NCBI GenBank assembly: GCA_015233935.1
Contig: JADFXB010000027.1
Span: forward strand, 1-36,891
Reading direction: 5' to 3'
Origin: Magnetococcales bacterium
GTDB lineage: Bacteria > Pseudomonadota > Magnetococcia > Magnetococcales > JADFXB01
Length of the DNA stretch: 36,891 nucleotides
A program made the translations under genes and the position numbers. The notes beneath the pieces are model-generated. The model made no database searches. It was given only the letters and a program-made list of their open reading frames with translations, and had not been told where the DNA came from. The first letter of the stretch is position 1; each line of letters begins with the position of its first letter. Shown here one piece after another: positions 15,892-24,293 of this stretch.

Positions 15892-18522
15892 TCAACTGGT
15901 GCGGTTTTTTTCCAGAAAACGGGTTAGATCGTCGGCGGGCAGGGGCTTGCTGATAAGATAGCCCTGGATTTCATCGCATTTGTGTTTTTTCAGAAAATCA
16001 AAGTGTTCCTGGGTCTCCACCCCTTCCGCCACCACTTGCAGGGATAAGCTGTGGGCCATGGAGATGATGGCAATGACAATGGCGGCATCATCGGAATCAC
16101 GGGTGAGATCCCGCACGAAAGTTTGGTCAATCTTCAGGGTATGAATGGGAAAACGCTTTAGATAATTGAGGGAGGAGTAGCCGGTGCCAAAGTCGTCCAT
16201 GGCAATGTGCAGACCACGCTCCTTGAGGGCACGCAAAATTTTGATGGCGTTTTCCACATCCCCCATCACCATGCTTTCGGTAATTTCCAGCTCCAGGGCG
16301 TCGGGGGGTACATGGCTCTCCTTGATCACCTGATCCACCGTGTAGACCAAATCCTTGGCCTGGAATTGCTTGGCGGACAGGTTGACCGCCATACGTAATG
16401 GACCCAGGCCATCATCCAACCATTTTTTGGTTTGCAGACAGGCGGTTTTCAGGATCCACTTACCCAAGGGGATGATCAATCCCGACTCTTCCGAAATGGG
16501 AATAAATTCGGCGGGGGAGACAATACCCATGGTGGGGTGTTTCCAGCGCACCAAAGCCTCCATGCCCACCACCTGGCCGGAGACCACATCCAGCTTGGGT
16601 TGGTAGAAAAGGGTGAACTCCTCCCGGTCCAACGCCTTACGCAGTTCTTCCTCCAGGAAGAGGCGTTTGCCGGTTTGGGTGCCCATGGCGGAGGTGTAGA
16701 ATTGGCAGTTGTTGCGTCCGGCTTCTTTGGCCCGGTTGACGGCAATATCGATATTGCGGACCAGGGTGTCCACATCCTTGCCATCGTCAGGAAAGAAGGT
16801 CACCCCTTGGCTGGCAGTGAGAAAGAGGCGATGGCCGTTGATCTCGAAGGGTTGATTCAAAATTTGGGTCAGCTTGCGAATGATAAAAACCGAATCGTGA
16901 ATTTCTCGAATTTCCCGAAAAACAAAGGCAAAAGAGTCACCGGCCAAGCGGCTGGCGGTATCGCCGCTACGGATCACTTTCAACATACGGCGGGAGGATT
17001 CCCGCAAAATTTGGTCGCCGGAGGAGTGGCCAAGGCTGCTGTTGACATTTTTAAACAGGTCCAGATCAAAGGCCAACACCATCACCTTGCCGCCGGTGCG
17101 GTCGCAATGAAAAATAGCTTGCTGCAAACGGTCCAGGAAGAGTTCCCGATTGGCCAGCCCGGTCAGACTGTCATGATAGGTCTTAAAGCGCAGCTCTTCT
17201 TCGTGGCGTTTGATGGCGGTCAAATCGTGGAAGACCCCCACTTGGTGGAGAATTTCGTTGTTTTGACCAAAGATGGCCGTAACCGTGAGGGACTGGGGAT
17301 AGGCTTCGCCGGTATTGCGCCGATTCCACAGCTCACCGCTCCATTTGCCGCTTTCCATGAGGGAGCGGTTAATTTCCTCAAAAAAGGCTGCATCATGCAG
17401 GTCGGTATGAAACATGCCGGGGGGGCGATTGATCACCTCTTCCATGGAACAGCCGGTAATACGGCAGTAGGCGGGGTTGATGGATTGGATCAATCCTGCC
17501 GAGTTGGTGATGAACACTCCTTCGATGGCATTTTCAAAGACTTTGGAGGTCACCCGCAAGTGACCAGCGGCTTCCAGCAGGGCCTGGTCGTAGGCGTTGG
17601 AGACCATTTGCAGACGGTTTTCCGCATCCCGAATATGGGTGATGTCCTGGATCACCCCCACCAAACGGGAGGGTTTGTTTTCCTTATCGCGAAAGAGTTC
17701 ACCCACCTCTTGCAGAGTTCGGAGGGAGCCATCGGAACGCAAAACCCGATATTCCATGCGGAAGGTGTCGGAGGCGTTGCCCACGCTGCGTATGACCTGA
17801 CGGACCCGTTCCTGGTCCTCCGGCAGGACACAGGCCACCATCTCTTCCCAGCTTTTCCAATTGGGGTAGGGTGACTGGCCGAAGATGTGACAGATTTCCT
17901 GCGACCATTGAAACTGGTTGCTCTGCAGATTCCAGTCCCAGTTGCCAAAATGGGCTACCCGTTGGGCAAGTGCCAGGCTTTCCTGGCTGTTGACCAGGGC
18001 TTCGGTCCCTTCTGCCACCTTTTTCTCCAAAATTTCTTTGGAGGTGGCCAATTGTTCGATGGTGCGCAAATCCCGATAGGAACGAAAGGCTGTCAGGACC
18101 GTGGCAATCAGATTGGTGGGGGAAAAGTCGCTCTTTTCCTTGAAACCGTTGACATCATATTCATTAATAACCTGTAAAATATGTGATTTCTCAACCTGCC
18201 CGGTGTGGAGAATAATGCGGACAAAATGGTTGTTGGCCTCGTCGCGGATGAAACGTACCAGATTGAGACCGGCCTCTTCGGTTTCCATGGCCACATCCAG
18301 GAGGATGAGGGCGGCATCCGGGTGGTTTTGAATCAGGGTGCGGGCATCTTGGCTGGAATAGCCGGAGTGGCAGACAATCCCTACATTTTCAAAGGTGATA
18401 TGGCGCAAAGTGCGAAGGGTGAGGACATGGATATCAGGATCGTCGTCAATCACCAATACTTTCCAGGGGGAGCTTGGCGGATGAATGGCAGCCATCAGGG
18501 AGGCGGGGTTATGGATGGTCAT
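15892..18522 (-). CDS. REC-PAS-PAS-(degenerate GGDEF)-EAL c-di-GMP phosphodiesterase
   Basis: This 876-residue cytoplasmic response regulator begins with a receiver domain (20-150; acidic DDD at 26-28, phospho-acceptor D76). A coiled segment (160-180) leads to two PAS/PAC domains (185-300 and 325-440). The GGDEF domain (450-610) is degenerate: the signature reads AGDSF (527-531), so cyclase activity is unlikely. The EAL domain (630-870) is intact: EALVRW at 655, [24 protein letters not shown] and AEGVET, indicating c-di-GMP hydrolysis. The degenerate GGDEF may bind GTP as an allosteric site. ATG 18522 has AGGAG 7 nt upstream; the open frame continues to 18699 but without domain content. A cognate histidine kinase is not in the window. 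Confidence 0.92.
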   Translation of the reverse strand: MTIHNPASLMAAIHPPSSPWKVLVIDDDPDIHVLTLRTLRHITFENVGIVCHSGYSSQDARTLIQNHPDAALILLDVAMETEEAGLNLVRFIRDEANNHFVRIILHTGQVEKSHILQVINEYDVNGFKEKSDFSPTNLIATVLTAFRSYRDLRTIEQLATSKEILEKKVAEGTEALVNSQESLALAQRVAHFGNWDWNLQSNQFQWSQEICHIFGQSPYPNWKSWEEMVACVLPEDQERVRQVIRSVGNASDTFRMEYRVLRSDGSLRTLQEVGELFRDKENKPSRLVGVIQDITHIRDAENRLQMVSNAYDQALLEAAGHLRVTSKVFENAIEGVFITNSAGLIQSINPAYCRITGCSMEEVINRPPGMFHTDLHDAAFFEEINRSLMESGKWSGELWNRRNTGEAYPQSLTVTAIFGQNNEILHQVGVFHDLTAIKRHEEELRFKTYHDSLTGLANRELFLDRLQQAIFHCDRTGGKVMVLAFDLDLFKNVNSSLGHSSGDQILRESSRRMLKVIRSGDTASRLAGDSFAFVFREIREIHDSVFIIRKLTQILNQPFEINGHRLFLTASQGVTFFPDDGKDVDTLVRNIDIAVNRAKEAGRNNCQFYTSAMGTQTGKRLFLEEELRKALDREEFTLFYQPKLDVVSGQVVGMEALVRWKHPTMGIVSPAEFIPISEESGLIIPLGKWILKTACLQTKKWLDDGLGPLRMAVNLSAKQFQAKDLVYTVDQVIKESHVPPDALELEITESMVMGDVENAIKILRALKERGLHIAMDDFGTGYSSLNYLKRFPIHTLKIDQTFVRDLTRDSDDAAIVIAIISMAHSLSLQVVAEGVETQEHFDFLKKHKCDEIQGYLISKPLPADDLTRFLEKNRTS

Positions 18523-19029
18523 CCCGCCACTCCTGCTTGCAAAAACCCATGGTGATAACAACGGTTTATCGGGGGCAACAAGCCACCAATACGATTCTGG
18601 TTGCACCAGTCGTTGAAAAGCCATGCCGAAATGGGTTGAAACGGGTTTGACACCATGGAATATGACCATTTTGCAAGTAAAGTCGCATAGGTCTCTCATT
18701 GTGCAACAGTGCGACTGAATTAAAAAGGGTGGAAAGGGCCTGTTGCCTCATTTTTCTGAAATTCTCCTTTTGCATTGCAGCACGTGATTGGAAAAATGGC
18801 CGAAGGAACCAAATTTGTTGGCTCGTGGTTATATTGAGAATGTCGTGATAAAATATGAAAAATCAATAGAATCATCAGGAATGGTGGGGTCTGACAATGG
18901 AGGTAGAACAGAAAAAGGGGAGATTGTTTCGCCACAAGTTGCCAAGAGACTGAACTCTTGCGACAATAGCCTACGAACAGGGCCAGCCTGGCATGGGGCG
19001 GGTGGCTAAGTTTGGGAGGAGAACGGGTT
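18523..19029. other. 507-bp noncoding divergent intergenic region
   Basis: This gap separates the minus-strand REC-EAL gene from plus-strand ubiE. Short open frames occur on both strands but none has a ribosome-binding site or recognisable protein features. It must contain the promoters of the two flanking genes; no convincing -35/-10 pair was found on either strand. No hairpin terminator was seen. Confidence 0.5.
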
Positions 19030-19777
19030 ATGTCGGAGGGGTCCACCCATTTTGGATTTTCTGAAATTCCTTTGCACGAGAAGGTGTCCAGGGTCAGGGA
19101 AGTTTTTGACTCGGTAGCCGACCGCTATGATTTGATGAACGACCTCATGTCCATGGGCATTCACCGCATGTGGAAGTGGTATGCTGTCCACAAGTTGCGT
19201 CTTCGTCCAGGGGATCGGGTGCTGGATGTGGCTGCCGGAACCGGTGATTTGGCCCGCTTGATCCACAAACAAGTGGGTGAAGATGGCCAGGTGGTGTTGA
19301 GCGATATCAACGGCAGCATGCTGGATAAGGGACGGCAACAGTTTATCGACGATGGCCTCTTGCACGGCTTTCGCTGGGTGCAGGCCAATGCAGAACAGCT
19401 TCCCTTCCCGGATAATTACTTTCAGGCGGTGACCATCGGTTTTGGCATTCGCAACGTGACCCGAATTGATGCGGCAGCCCAGGAGATGGTACGGGTTTTG
19501 CGTCCTGGCGGACAGTTCATGTGTCTGGAATTTTCCCAGGTGGCCCTGCCATTCCTGCGCCCTCTCTATGATCTTTATTCCTTCAATGTCCTGCCTTTGT
19601 TGGGACAATATGTGGCCAATGATCGGGATGCCTACCAGTATCTGGTGGAATCCATCCGTCGATTCCCGCCCCAGGAGGAGTTTGCCGCTTTGTTGAAAAC
19701 GGGCGGGTCTGGGTGGCGTGCGTTATCACAATCTCTCCGCTGGTATTGTTGCGGTTCATGTGGGTTACAAGGTGTAA
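19030..19777 (+). CDS. ubiE: Demethylmenaquinone/demethoxyubiquinol C-methyltransferase UbiE, with apparent +1 frameshift
   Basis: UbiE C-methylates the quinone ring using SAM. The protein starts at ATG 19030 with GGAGGAG 8 nt upstream, shows VREVFDSVADRYDLMNDLMS and the SAM motif VLDVAAGTGDLA, and is normal through PPQEEFAALLKT. Beyond about 19700 the frame leaves the family. In the +1 frame the sequence reads GLGGVRYHNLSAGIVAVHV, then GYKV and TAA at 19775-19777, the expected UbiE C-terminus. Removing one G from the run 19701-19703 restores a 248-residue protein (KTAGLGGVRY). Read literally, the frame runs on into ubiJ as a 482-residue fusion from this start. A sequencing or assembly error is the simplest explanation; a recent real mutation is the alternative. 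Order ubiE-ubiJ-ubiB matches E. coli. Confidence 0.9.
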
Positions 19778-19782
19778 CGACC

Positions 19783-20478
19783 ATGCACGAATGGCTTCTC
19801 ATGCCCTTGCGCCTGGTGGCGCAACCTGTCACCTCGGTAGGGTTGGGGGTTACCCTGAACCTTTTCTTCCGCCGCCATCCAGAATTGCTGGAACGGTTGA
19901 AAGAGATGCAGGGCAAGACCTTCCTCTTCCAAGTGGAGGATATGGGACAGGATTATTATATGGAGATCGACCCGGATGGCACCTTGCGTATCTATAGCTA
20001 TTCGGACAACGAACCCCATGTGGTGATGGCAGGTTCTACAGGAGCTTTTCTCTCCCTCCTGTTTAAATTTTCCGATCCCGACTCCCTGTTTTTCTCCCGT
20101 CGTCTGAAACTCTCCGGCGAAACCGATACCGGCCTGCGGTTTAAAAACCTGCTGGACAACGTGGATGTGGATTGGGAACGGGAGTTGTCCCAGTTGGTCA
20201 CCCCACCGGTTGCCCGCATGTTCATGAGTATGGCCCGCAATGTCTCCGGCATGGTGGGTCTGGGGAAAAAACAGGCGGAAAGTTCGGTGGATCAAACTTT
20301 TTCCGATCTTGAAGCCCCCCGCAAGTCGGAGCTGGCCATCTTGCGCCAGGAGGCAGAAGAGTTGAGCAAAAGCGTCGAAAAGCTGGAGCGTTCGGTGACT
20401 CGCACCGGACACCGTCTGGCCATGAAACGCGCCCAGACAACAGGCGAAACACCGCCGGTGATCCCAGCAACCGACTAA
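19783..20478 (+). CDS. ubiJ: Ubiquinone biosynthesis accessory factor UbiJ (SCP2 domain)
   Basis: This 231-residue protein starts at ATG 19783, 5 nt after the restored ubiE stop. The SCP2-like lipid-binding domain spans about 10-130 (PVTSVGLGVTLNLFFRRHPELL, then DPDGTLRIYSYSDNEPHVVMAGS), and the C-terminus (about 175-220) is a predicted coiled coil with ELAILRQEAEELSKSVEKLE, as in UbiJ. UbiJ is a scaffold of the soluble Ubi complex that holds the lipid intermediate. Because of the upstream frameshift it appears literally fused to UbiE; the independent start and the ubiE stop at 19777 make separate genes more likely. Ordered ubiE-ubiJ-ubiB. Confidence 0.85.
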   Translation: MHEWLLMPLRLVAQPVTSVGLGVTLNLFFRRHPELLERLKEMQGKTFLFQVEDMGQDYYMEIDPDGTLRIYSYSDNEPHVVMAGSTGAFLSLLFKFSDPDSLFFSRRLKLSGETDTGLRFKNLLDNVDVDWERELSQLVTPPVARMFMSMARNVSGMVGLGKKQAESSVDQTFSDLEAPRKSELAILRQEAEELSKSVEKLERSVTRTGHRLAMKRAQTTGETPPVIPATD

Positions 20479-20502
20479 AAAGAGCTTCTTGTTGCTCACA
20501 TC

Positions 20503-22137
20503 ATGATCGATACCATCCGCAATATTGTGCGCTTGACCTCCATGCTGGGGGTAGTGGCCCGCCATGAAGTACTGCCCATGGCCGAACACTACCTGCCCAT
20601 TCGGCTGCTCCACTGGTTTTTTGGTATGAGTCCCTCCGTGCGTCGCTATCGGCGGCAAAACTCCCTGGGGGTGCGCCTGCGGGAAGCACTGGAACAACTG
20701 GGTCCCACCTTCATCAAATTTGGCCAGGCCCTCTCTACCCGCATGGATGCCCTGCCCGATGATATCGGTCAGGAGATGAAAAAACTGCAAGACGCCGTTC
20801 CCCCGTTTCCCTTTGAACAGGTGCGGAAGACCGTTGAGAAAAATTTGGGCAAATCCCTGGAAGAACTCTTCCTGAAATTTGACCCGGAACCGGTAGCCTC
20901 CGCTTCCATCGCCCAGGTCCACCACGCCATCACCAGAGATGGTCATGAAGTTGCGGTCAAGGTGCAACGCCCCGGCATCCTGGAAAAGGTGGAAGGGGAT
21001 ATCCGGGTACTCTTCTTTCTCGCCCGTATCATCGAAAACCATATCCCCGATTGGGAACGCTTCCGTGCCAAGCGGGTGGTGGACGAATTTGCCAATACCA
21101 TCCGGGAGGAGATGAATTTTCACACCGAAGCCTCCCGCGCCCAACAGTTTTATAAAAATTTCCGCAATGATCCCGTTCTTCAGGTGCCCCAGGTCTATTG
21201 GGGACTCACCTCCACCCGGGTGCTTACCATGGAGTGGATCAACGGTATTCCCATTGACGATCTGGTCCACTCGGACAATAAAACCATCGATCCCGAACTG
21301 GTGGCCAAAAATGTGGTCACCTCCTTCTTCAAACAAGTTTTTCGGGATGGCTATTTCCACGCCGATCAACACCCCGGCAATATTTTTGTCAAACCTGATG
21401 GCACCATCGCCTTGCTGGATTTCGGTATTGTCAGCCAGGTGAGCATCCAAACCCGGGTCTGGCTGGCGGAAATGCTCTCCGGCTTTCTCATGCGTGACTA
21501 TGAAAAGGTGGCCCGCGTCCATCTGGATGCCGGTTATATCACCCCGGAAACCAATATGGAGGAGTTCGAGGAGGCCTGCCGCCAGGTGGGTGAACCCATC
21601 TTCGGACAACCCCTCAAACAAATATCCGTCGCCCGCTTATTGGCCCAATTGTTCAAAGTGACCGAACAATTTCAAATGGTGGTGCAACCCCAACTCCTCA
21701 TGCTGCAAAAAACCCTCTTCACCCTGGAAGGGGTGGGACGGGAGATCAACCCGGATCTGAACGTCTGGCTGCTGGCCGAACCCCTGGTGCGGGATTGGAT
21801 GAAGGAAAATTTGGGACCACGGGGTAAAATTCGCTCTTTCCGTCGCCAGATGGAACACTTCTCCTATGCCATGACCCACTTTCCCGATCTGGCCTTCGAT
21901 ACCCTGGAACGCCTTACCCACGATCGAATGCAGGTTCGCATCCATCCCGCCTCCCTGGACCGCCTGGAAAAACGCATCAACAATGCGGTACAAAAACAAG
22001 GAACCGCCATCGTCGGGGGTAGCCTTTTTATCGGCTCTGCCATCATGGCCGCCGCCCATTTTTCCCCATTTTTGTTTGGTCCCCCCATGGCTTTGGGATT
22101 GTTCTATGCCCTGCGCGGTATGCGCATGCTGAAATAG
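20503..22137 (+). CDS. ubiB: UbiB family atypical kinase/ATPase for ubiquinone biosynthesis
   Basis: This 544-residue protein has the UbiB signatures: KxGQ motif (K72 to Q75, in FIKFGQALSTR), alanine-rich loop ASASIAQVH (132-140), catalytic lysine K153 in VAVKVQRP, HADQHPGN near 286, and LLDFGIV near 306. The C-terminus has two hydrophobic segments (about 500-540) that anchor it to the inner membrane. UbiB hydrolyses ATP and helps extract or deliver the ubiquinone intermediate. It follows ubiJ by 24 nt. The start lacks a strong Shine-Dalgarno, but ATG 20503 gives the usual N-terminus. Confidence 0.95.
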   Translation: MIDTIRNIVRLTSMLGVVARHEVLPMAEHYLPIRLLHWFFGMSPSVRRYRRQNSLGVRLREALEQLGPTFIKFGQALSTRMDALPDDIGQEMKKLQDAVPPFPFEQVRKTVEKNLGKSLEELFLKFDPEPVASASIAQVHHAITRDGHEVAVKVQRPGILEKVEGDIRVLFFLARIIENHIPDWERFRAKRVVDEFANTIREEMNFHTEASRAQQFYKNFRNDPVLQVPQVYWGLTSTRVLTMEWINGIPIDDLVHSDNKTIDPELVAKNVVTSFFKQVFRDGYFHADQHPGNIFVKPDGTIALLDFGIVSQVSIQTRVWLAEMLSGFLMRDYEKVARVHLDAGYITPETNMEEFEEACRQVGEPIFGQPLKQISVARLLAQLFKVTEQFQMVVQPQLLMLQKTLFTLEGVGREINPDLNVWLLAEPLVRDWMKENLGPRGKIRSFRRQMEHFSYAMTHFPDLAFDTLERLTHDRMQVRIHPASLDRLEKRINNAVQKQGTAIVGGSLFIGSAIMAAAHFSPFLFGPPMALGLFYALRGMRMLK

Positions 22138-22186
22138 CGGAACCCGCTGGGGCTGGAAGAATAGCGGAACCCGCTGGGGCTGGAAG
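22133..22186 (+). repeat. Tandem 2 x 27-bp direct repeat across the ubiB stop codon
   Basis: Two perfect copies run back to back (22133-22159 and 22160-22186). Each contains AGCGG-AAC-CCGCT, a small hairpin, and an in-frame-looking TAG. The first TAG is the ubiB stop. A recent duplication by slippage is likely. Confidence 0.85.
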
Positions 22187-22532
22187 ATAAGTCGAATAAG
22201 CGATTATAACCTATGATGTTTCTTCAGGGGAAGGGGGTAAAATTCTTGGCAATAATTCATTTTTTAGAATGATGGATGTAATAACCATTAAGCATTATTT
22301 ATATTTACTGGCTACACTTTTCCTTGCTAGTCAATCTTTTAAAATGGTCTCATGCGCTTTTTCTGGTATTTTGCCTCATGTTTGTATTAGGATAAGCCGT
22401 AAAGTAGGCGAGATTTTCAGAATAAATATGGCTCCCATGCTATTGGATACTGGAAGTTGGAAAAGAAAAAAGGTTGGTTTATGCATTGGGTGGAAAAGGG
22501 CAAGATTATATTAACTCCAGGCTGGCATAATC
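22187..22532. other. AT-rich 346-bp gap between ubiB and the GGDEF gene
   Basis: The base composition is clearly more AT-rich than the flanks. An 81-codon plus-strand frame at 22269-22514 lacks a ribosome-binding site and looks like noise. A second plus-strand frame near 22420-22570, open but without a usable start, encodes a Trp/His-rich stretch (GWFMHWVEKGKIILTPGWHN) that could be a decayed gene remnant. No function is assigned. A promoter for the GGDEF gene should lie here, but no clear box pair was found. Confidence 0.35.
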
Positions 22533-24260
22533 ATGAGGTTTGTCACAAAACTGACAATTGGTTATGAGGTCATGCTGGGCGTGACCTTACTGATCGCCTT
22601 CCTGGGTTGGGAGGGAAGGCAGAGCGTTGTCAGTTTGCAAGAGACGGAAAACCGCATCTTGAAGATGCAATCCCTGCTCAGCGAGATGGAAAAAAATGTT
22701 TCCCTCTCTCATATTCTGGCAGACGCTGCCTATGGCCAGCAAGTTCATGCCGCCAGAGGTGCCTTGTCCACAGCTTTGTCTGAAGAATTGCGGCGAACCA
22801 GCCAACCCGAAGCTTTTTACCGAATCCAACATTTGTTAAAGCTGGAAAAAGAGTTTTACAACAGCTATTTGCAGTTGGCAAGTAGTACCACCTCCCACGC
22901 CCCTGCCAGTGCCCTGCAACCGTTGATCCTTATTTCTGGGGAAATGCATCATGAGCTGACCACCCTCCTGAATGAACACCAGGAACGTCAAAGAGAGATC
23001 ACCCTTGAAGTGGACTCCTGGTTGATAGGGGGCATGCTCCTGGCCATGATATTGGCCGGGGTAGCCATTATCCTCACCATGATCTCTTTCAAACGCTCTG
23101 TACGTTCCGGCATTCTCTTCATCGAAGATGTGGAGAAGGGCAAACTCAATACCAAAATTGAATACAAAAGCGGTGACGAATTGGGTATTTTATTGGGTTC
23201 CTTGCAGAAAATGGGGGAGGCCCTGCTTTATGCCGAACAACAACACCTGCGCACCCACATGTCACGCATTGCCTTGAGTGCCATGATGGAAACTTCCATG
23301 GAACCCCTCACCTTAAACGAACAACTCACCGTTATTTTGCAAATTATTCAAAATATTCCCTGGTTACAGGTGAAGGATAAGGGAGCCATCTTCCTGACCG
23401 ATGAAAAGACTGGAGACTTGGTGCTGGCAGTGGGTATGGGACTCTCTCACACACTGTTGGAAGCCTGTCAGCGGGTGGAGACCGGTCGTTGCCTGTGTGG
23501 ACAGGCCAAGGCCCTGGGCAAAATCATCCACGCCATTCCAGGAGATGAGAAAAATCTTTTTCCCGCCGATCATATTGCCACCTTGGGACGTTATTGCGTA
23601 CCCATTTTTTCCCGTGGCAAGGTGTTGGGGGTGATCATGCTGTTGTTGGATGGGGATCACATTGCCAGTCCCGAAGAGGAGGCCCTGCTTTCCACCATCG
23701 CCAACACCCTGGCAGGCATTATTGAACGCAAGCGCATGGAAGAGCAACTTCAGCACATGGCCCACCACGACATGCTGACCTGCCTGCCCAATCGGGTCTT
23801 GTTCATGGAACATTTGGACCAAGCCCTGGCCTTGACCGTGCGTTCTCGTAAAAAACTGGCGGTGATGCTCATCGACCTGGACCGCTTTAAACATGTAAAC
23901 GATACCTTCGGCCATGCAGTAGGGGATGCCCTGTTGGTCCAGACTGCGGTGCGTATCAAAGGCTGCCTGCGTGCCTCCGACATGGTCTCCCGGTTAGGAG
24001 GGGATGAATTTGCCGTCATCTTACAGGATGTGAATGATCCTGCGGACGCTGGGCGGGTGGCGGAAAAAATCGTGAAAAGTTTGGTGGAACCCTTTATCAT
24101 TGGCCAGCACTGCTGCCAAATTGGCTCCAGTGTCGGGATCGCCTTCTTCCCAGATCACGGGAATGATCCAGATACTCTGCTCATCCATGCCGATGAAGCC
24201 ATGTATGAGATCAAAGCGGGGGGACGTAACGGTTATGGTTTTTATGCCCCCCCTGCCTGA
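22533..24260 (+). CDS. Membrane-bound diguanylate cyclase (HAMP-GAF-GGDEF)
   Basis: This 575-residue protein has a transmembrane helix at 9-25, a periplasmic helical sensor (26-160), a second transmembrane helix (163-186), a HAMP-like segment (187-240), a GAF domain (about 255-400) and a GGDEF domain (410-570). The signature GGDEF (489-493) is intact and an inhibitory I-site RASD (480-483) lies five residues upstream, so active, product-inhibited c-di-GMP synthesis is expected. The GAF carries C320-x-C322 and a later YCVP cysteine (C355), seen in a subgroup of sensor GAFs; a redox or metal role is possible but unproven. The ribosome-binding site before ATG 22533 is weak. It lies in the same direction as ubiB and the next gene. 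Confidence 0.9.
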   Translation: MRFVTKLTIGYEVMLGVTLLIAFLGWEGRQSVVSLQETENRILKMQSLLSEMEKNVSLSHILADAAYGQQVHAARGALSTALSEELRRTSQPEAFYRIQHLLKLEKEFYNSYLQLASSTTSHAPASALQPLILISGEMHHELTTLLNEHQERQREITLEVDSWLIGGMLLAMILAGVAIILTMISFKRSVRSGILFIEDVEKGKLNTKIEYKSGDELGILLGSLQKMGEALLYAEQQHLRTHMSRIALSAMMETSMEPLTLNEQLTVILQIIQNIPWLQVKDKGAIFLTDEKTGDLVLAVGMGLSHTLLEACQRVETGRCLCGQAKALGKIIHAIPGDEKNLFPADHIATLGRYCVPIFSRGKVLGVIMLLLDGDHIASPEEEALLSTIANTLAGIIERKRMEEQLQHMAHHDMLTCLPNRVLFMEHLDQALALTVRSRKKLAVMLIDLDRFKHVNDTFGHAVGDALLVQTAVRIKGCLRASDMVSRLGGDEFAVILQDVNDPADAGRVAEKIVKSLVEPFIIGQHCCQIGSSVGIAFFPDHGNDPDTLLIHADEAMYEIKAGGRNGYGFYAPPA

Positions 24261-24293
24261 TCGCGACTTTAGCCATTGCAAGGTTAATGCTCC

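Noticed and set aside
16432-17874. Plus-strand open frame (480 codons) opposite the REC-EAL gene
   Set aside because: Shadow of a strongly supported gene; no domain pattern.
19030-20478. True UbiE-UbiJ fusion protein
   Set aside because: The +1 frame restores the family C-terminus of UbiE and a stop right before a UbiJ start, so a frameshift explains the fused frame better.
19765-21621. Long minus-strand open frame (618 codons) opposite ubiJ and ubiB
   Set aside because: It is antisense to recognised ubiJ and ubiB, and the product has His/Gly-rich shadow composition.
22269-22514. Small 81-codon gene between ubiB and the GGDEF gene
   Set aside because: No ribosome-binding site, odd composition and no recognisable fold in an AT-rich gap.
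22400-22570. HicA-like toxin remnant
   Set aside because: A GSH element and a later PGWHNHE stretch loosely recall HicA, but spacing is wrong and there is no start codon; too weak to call.
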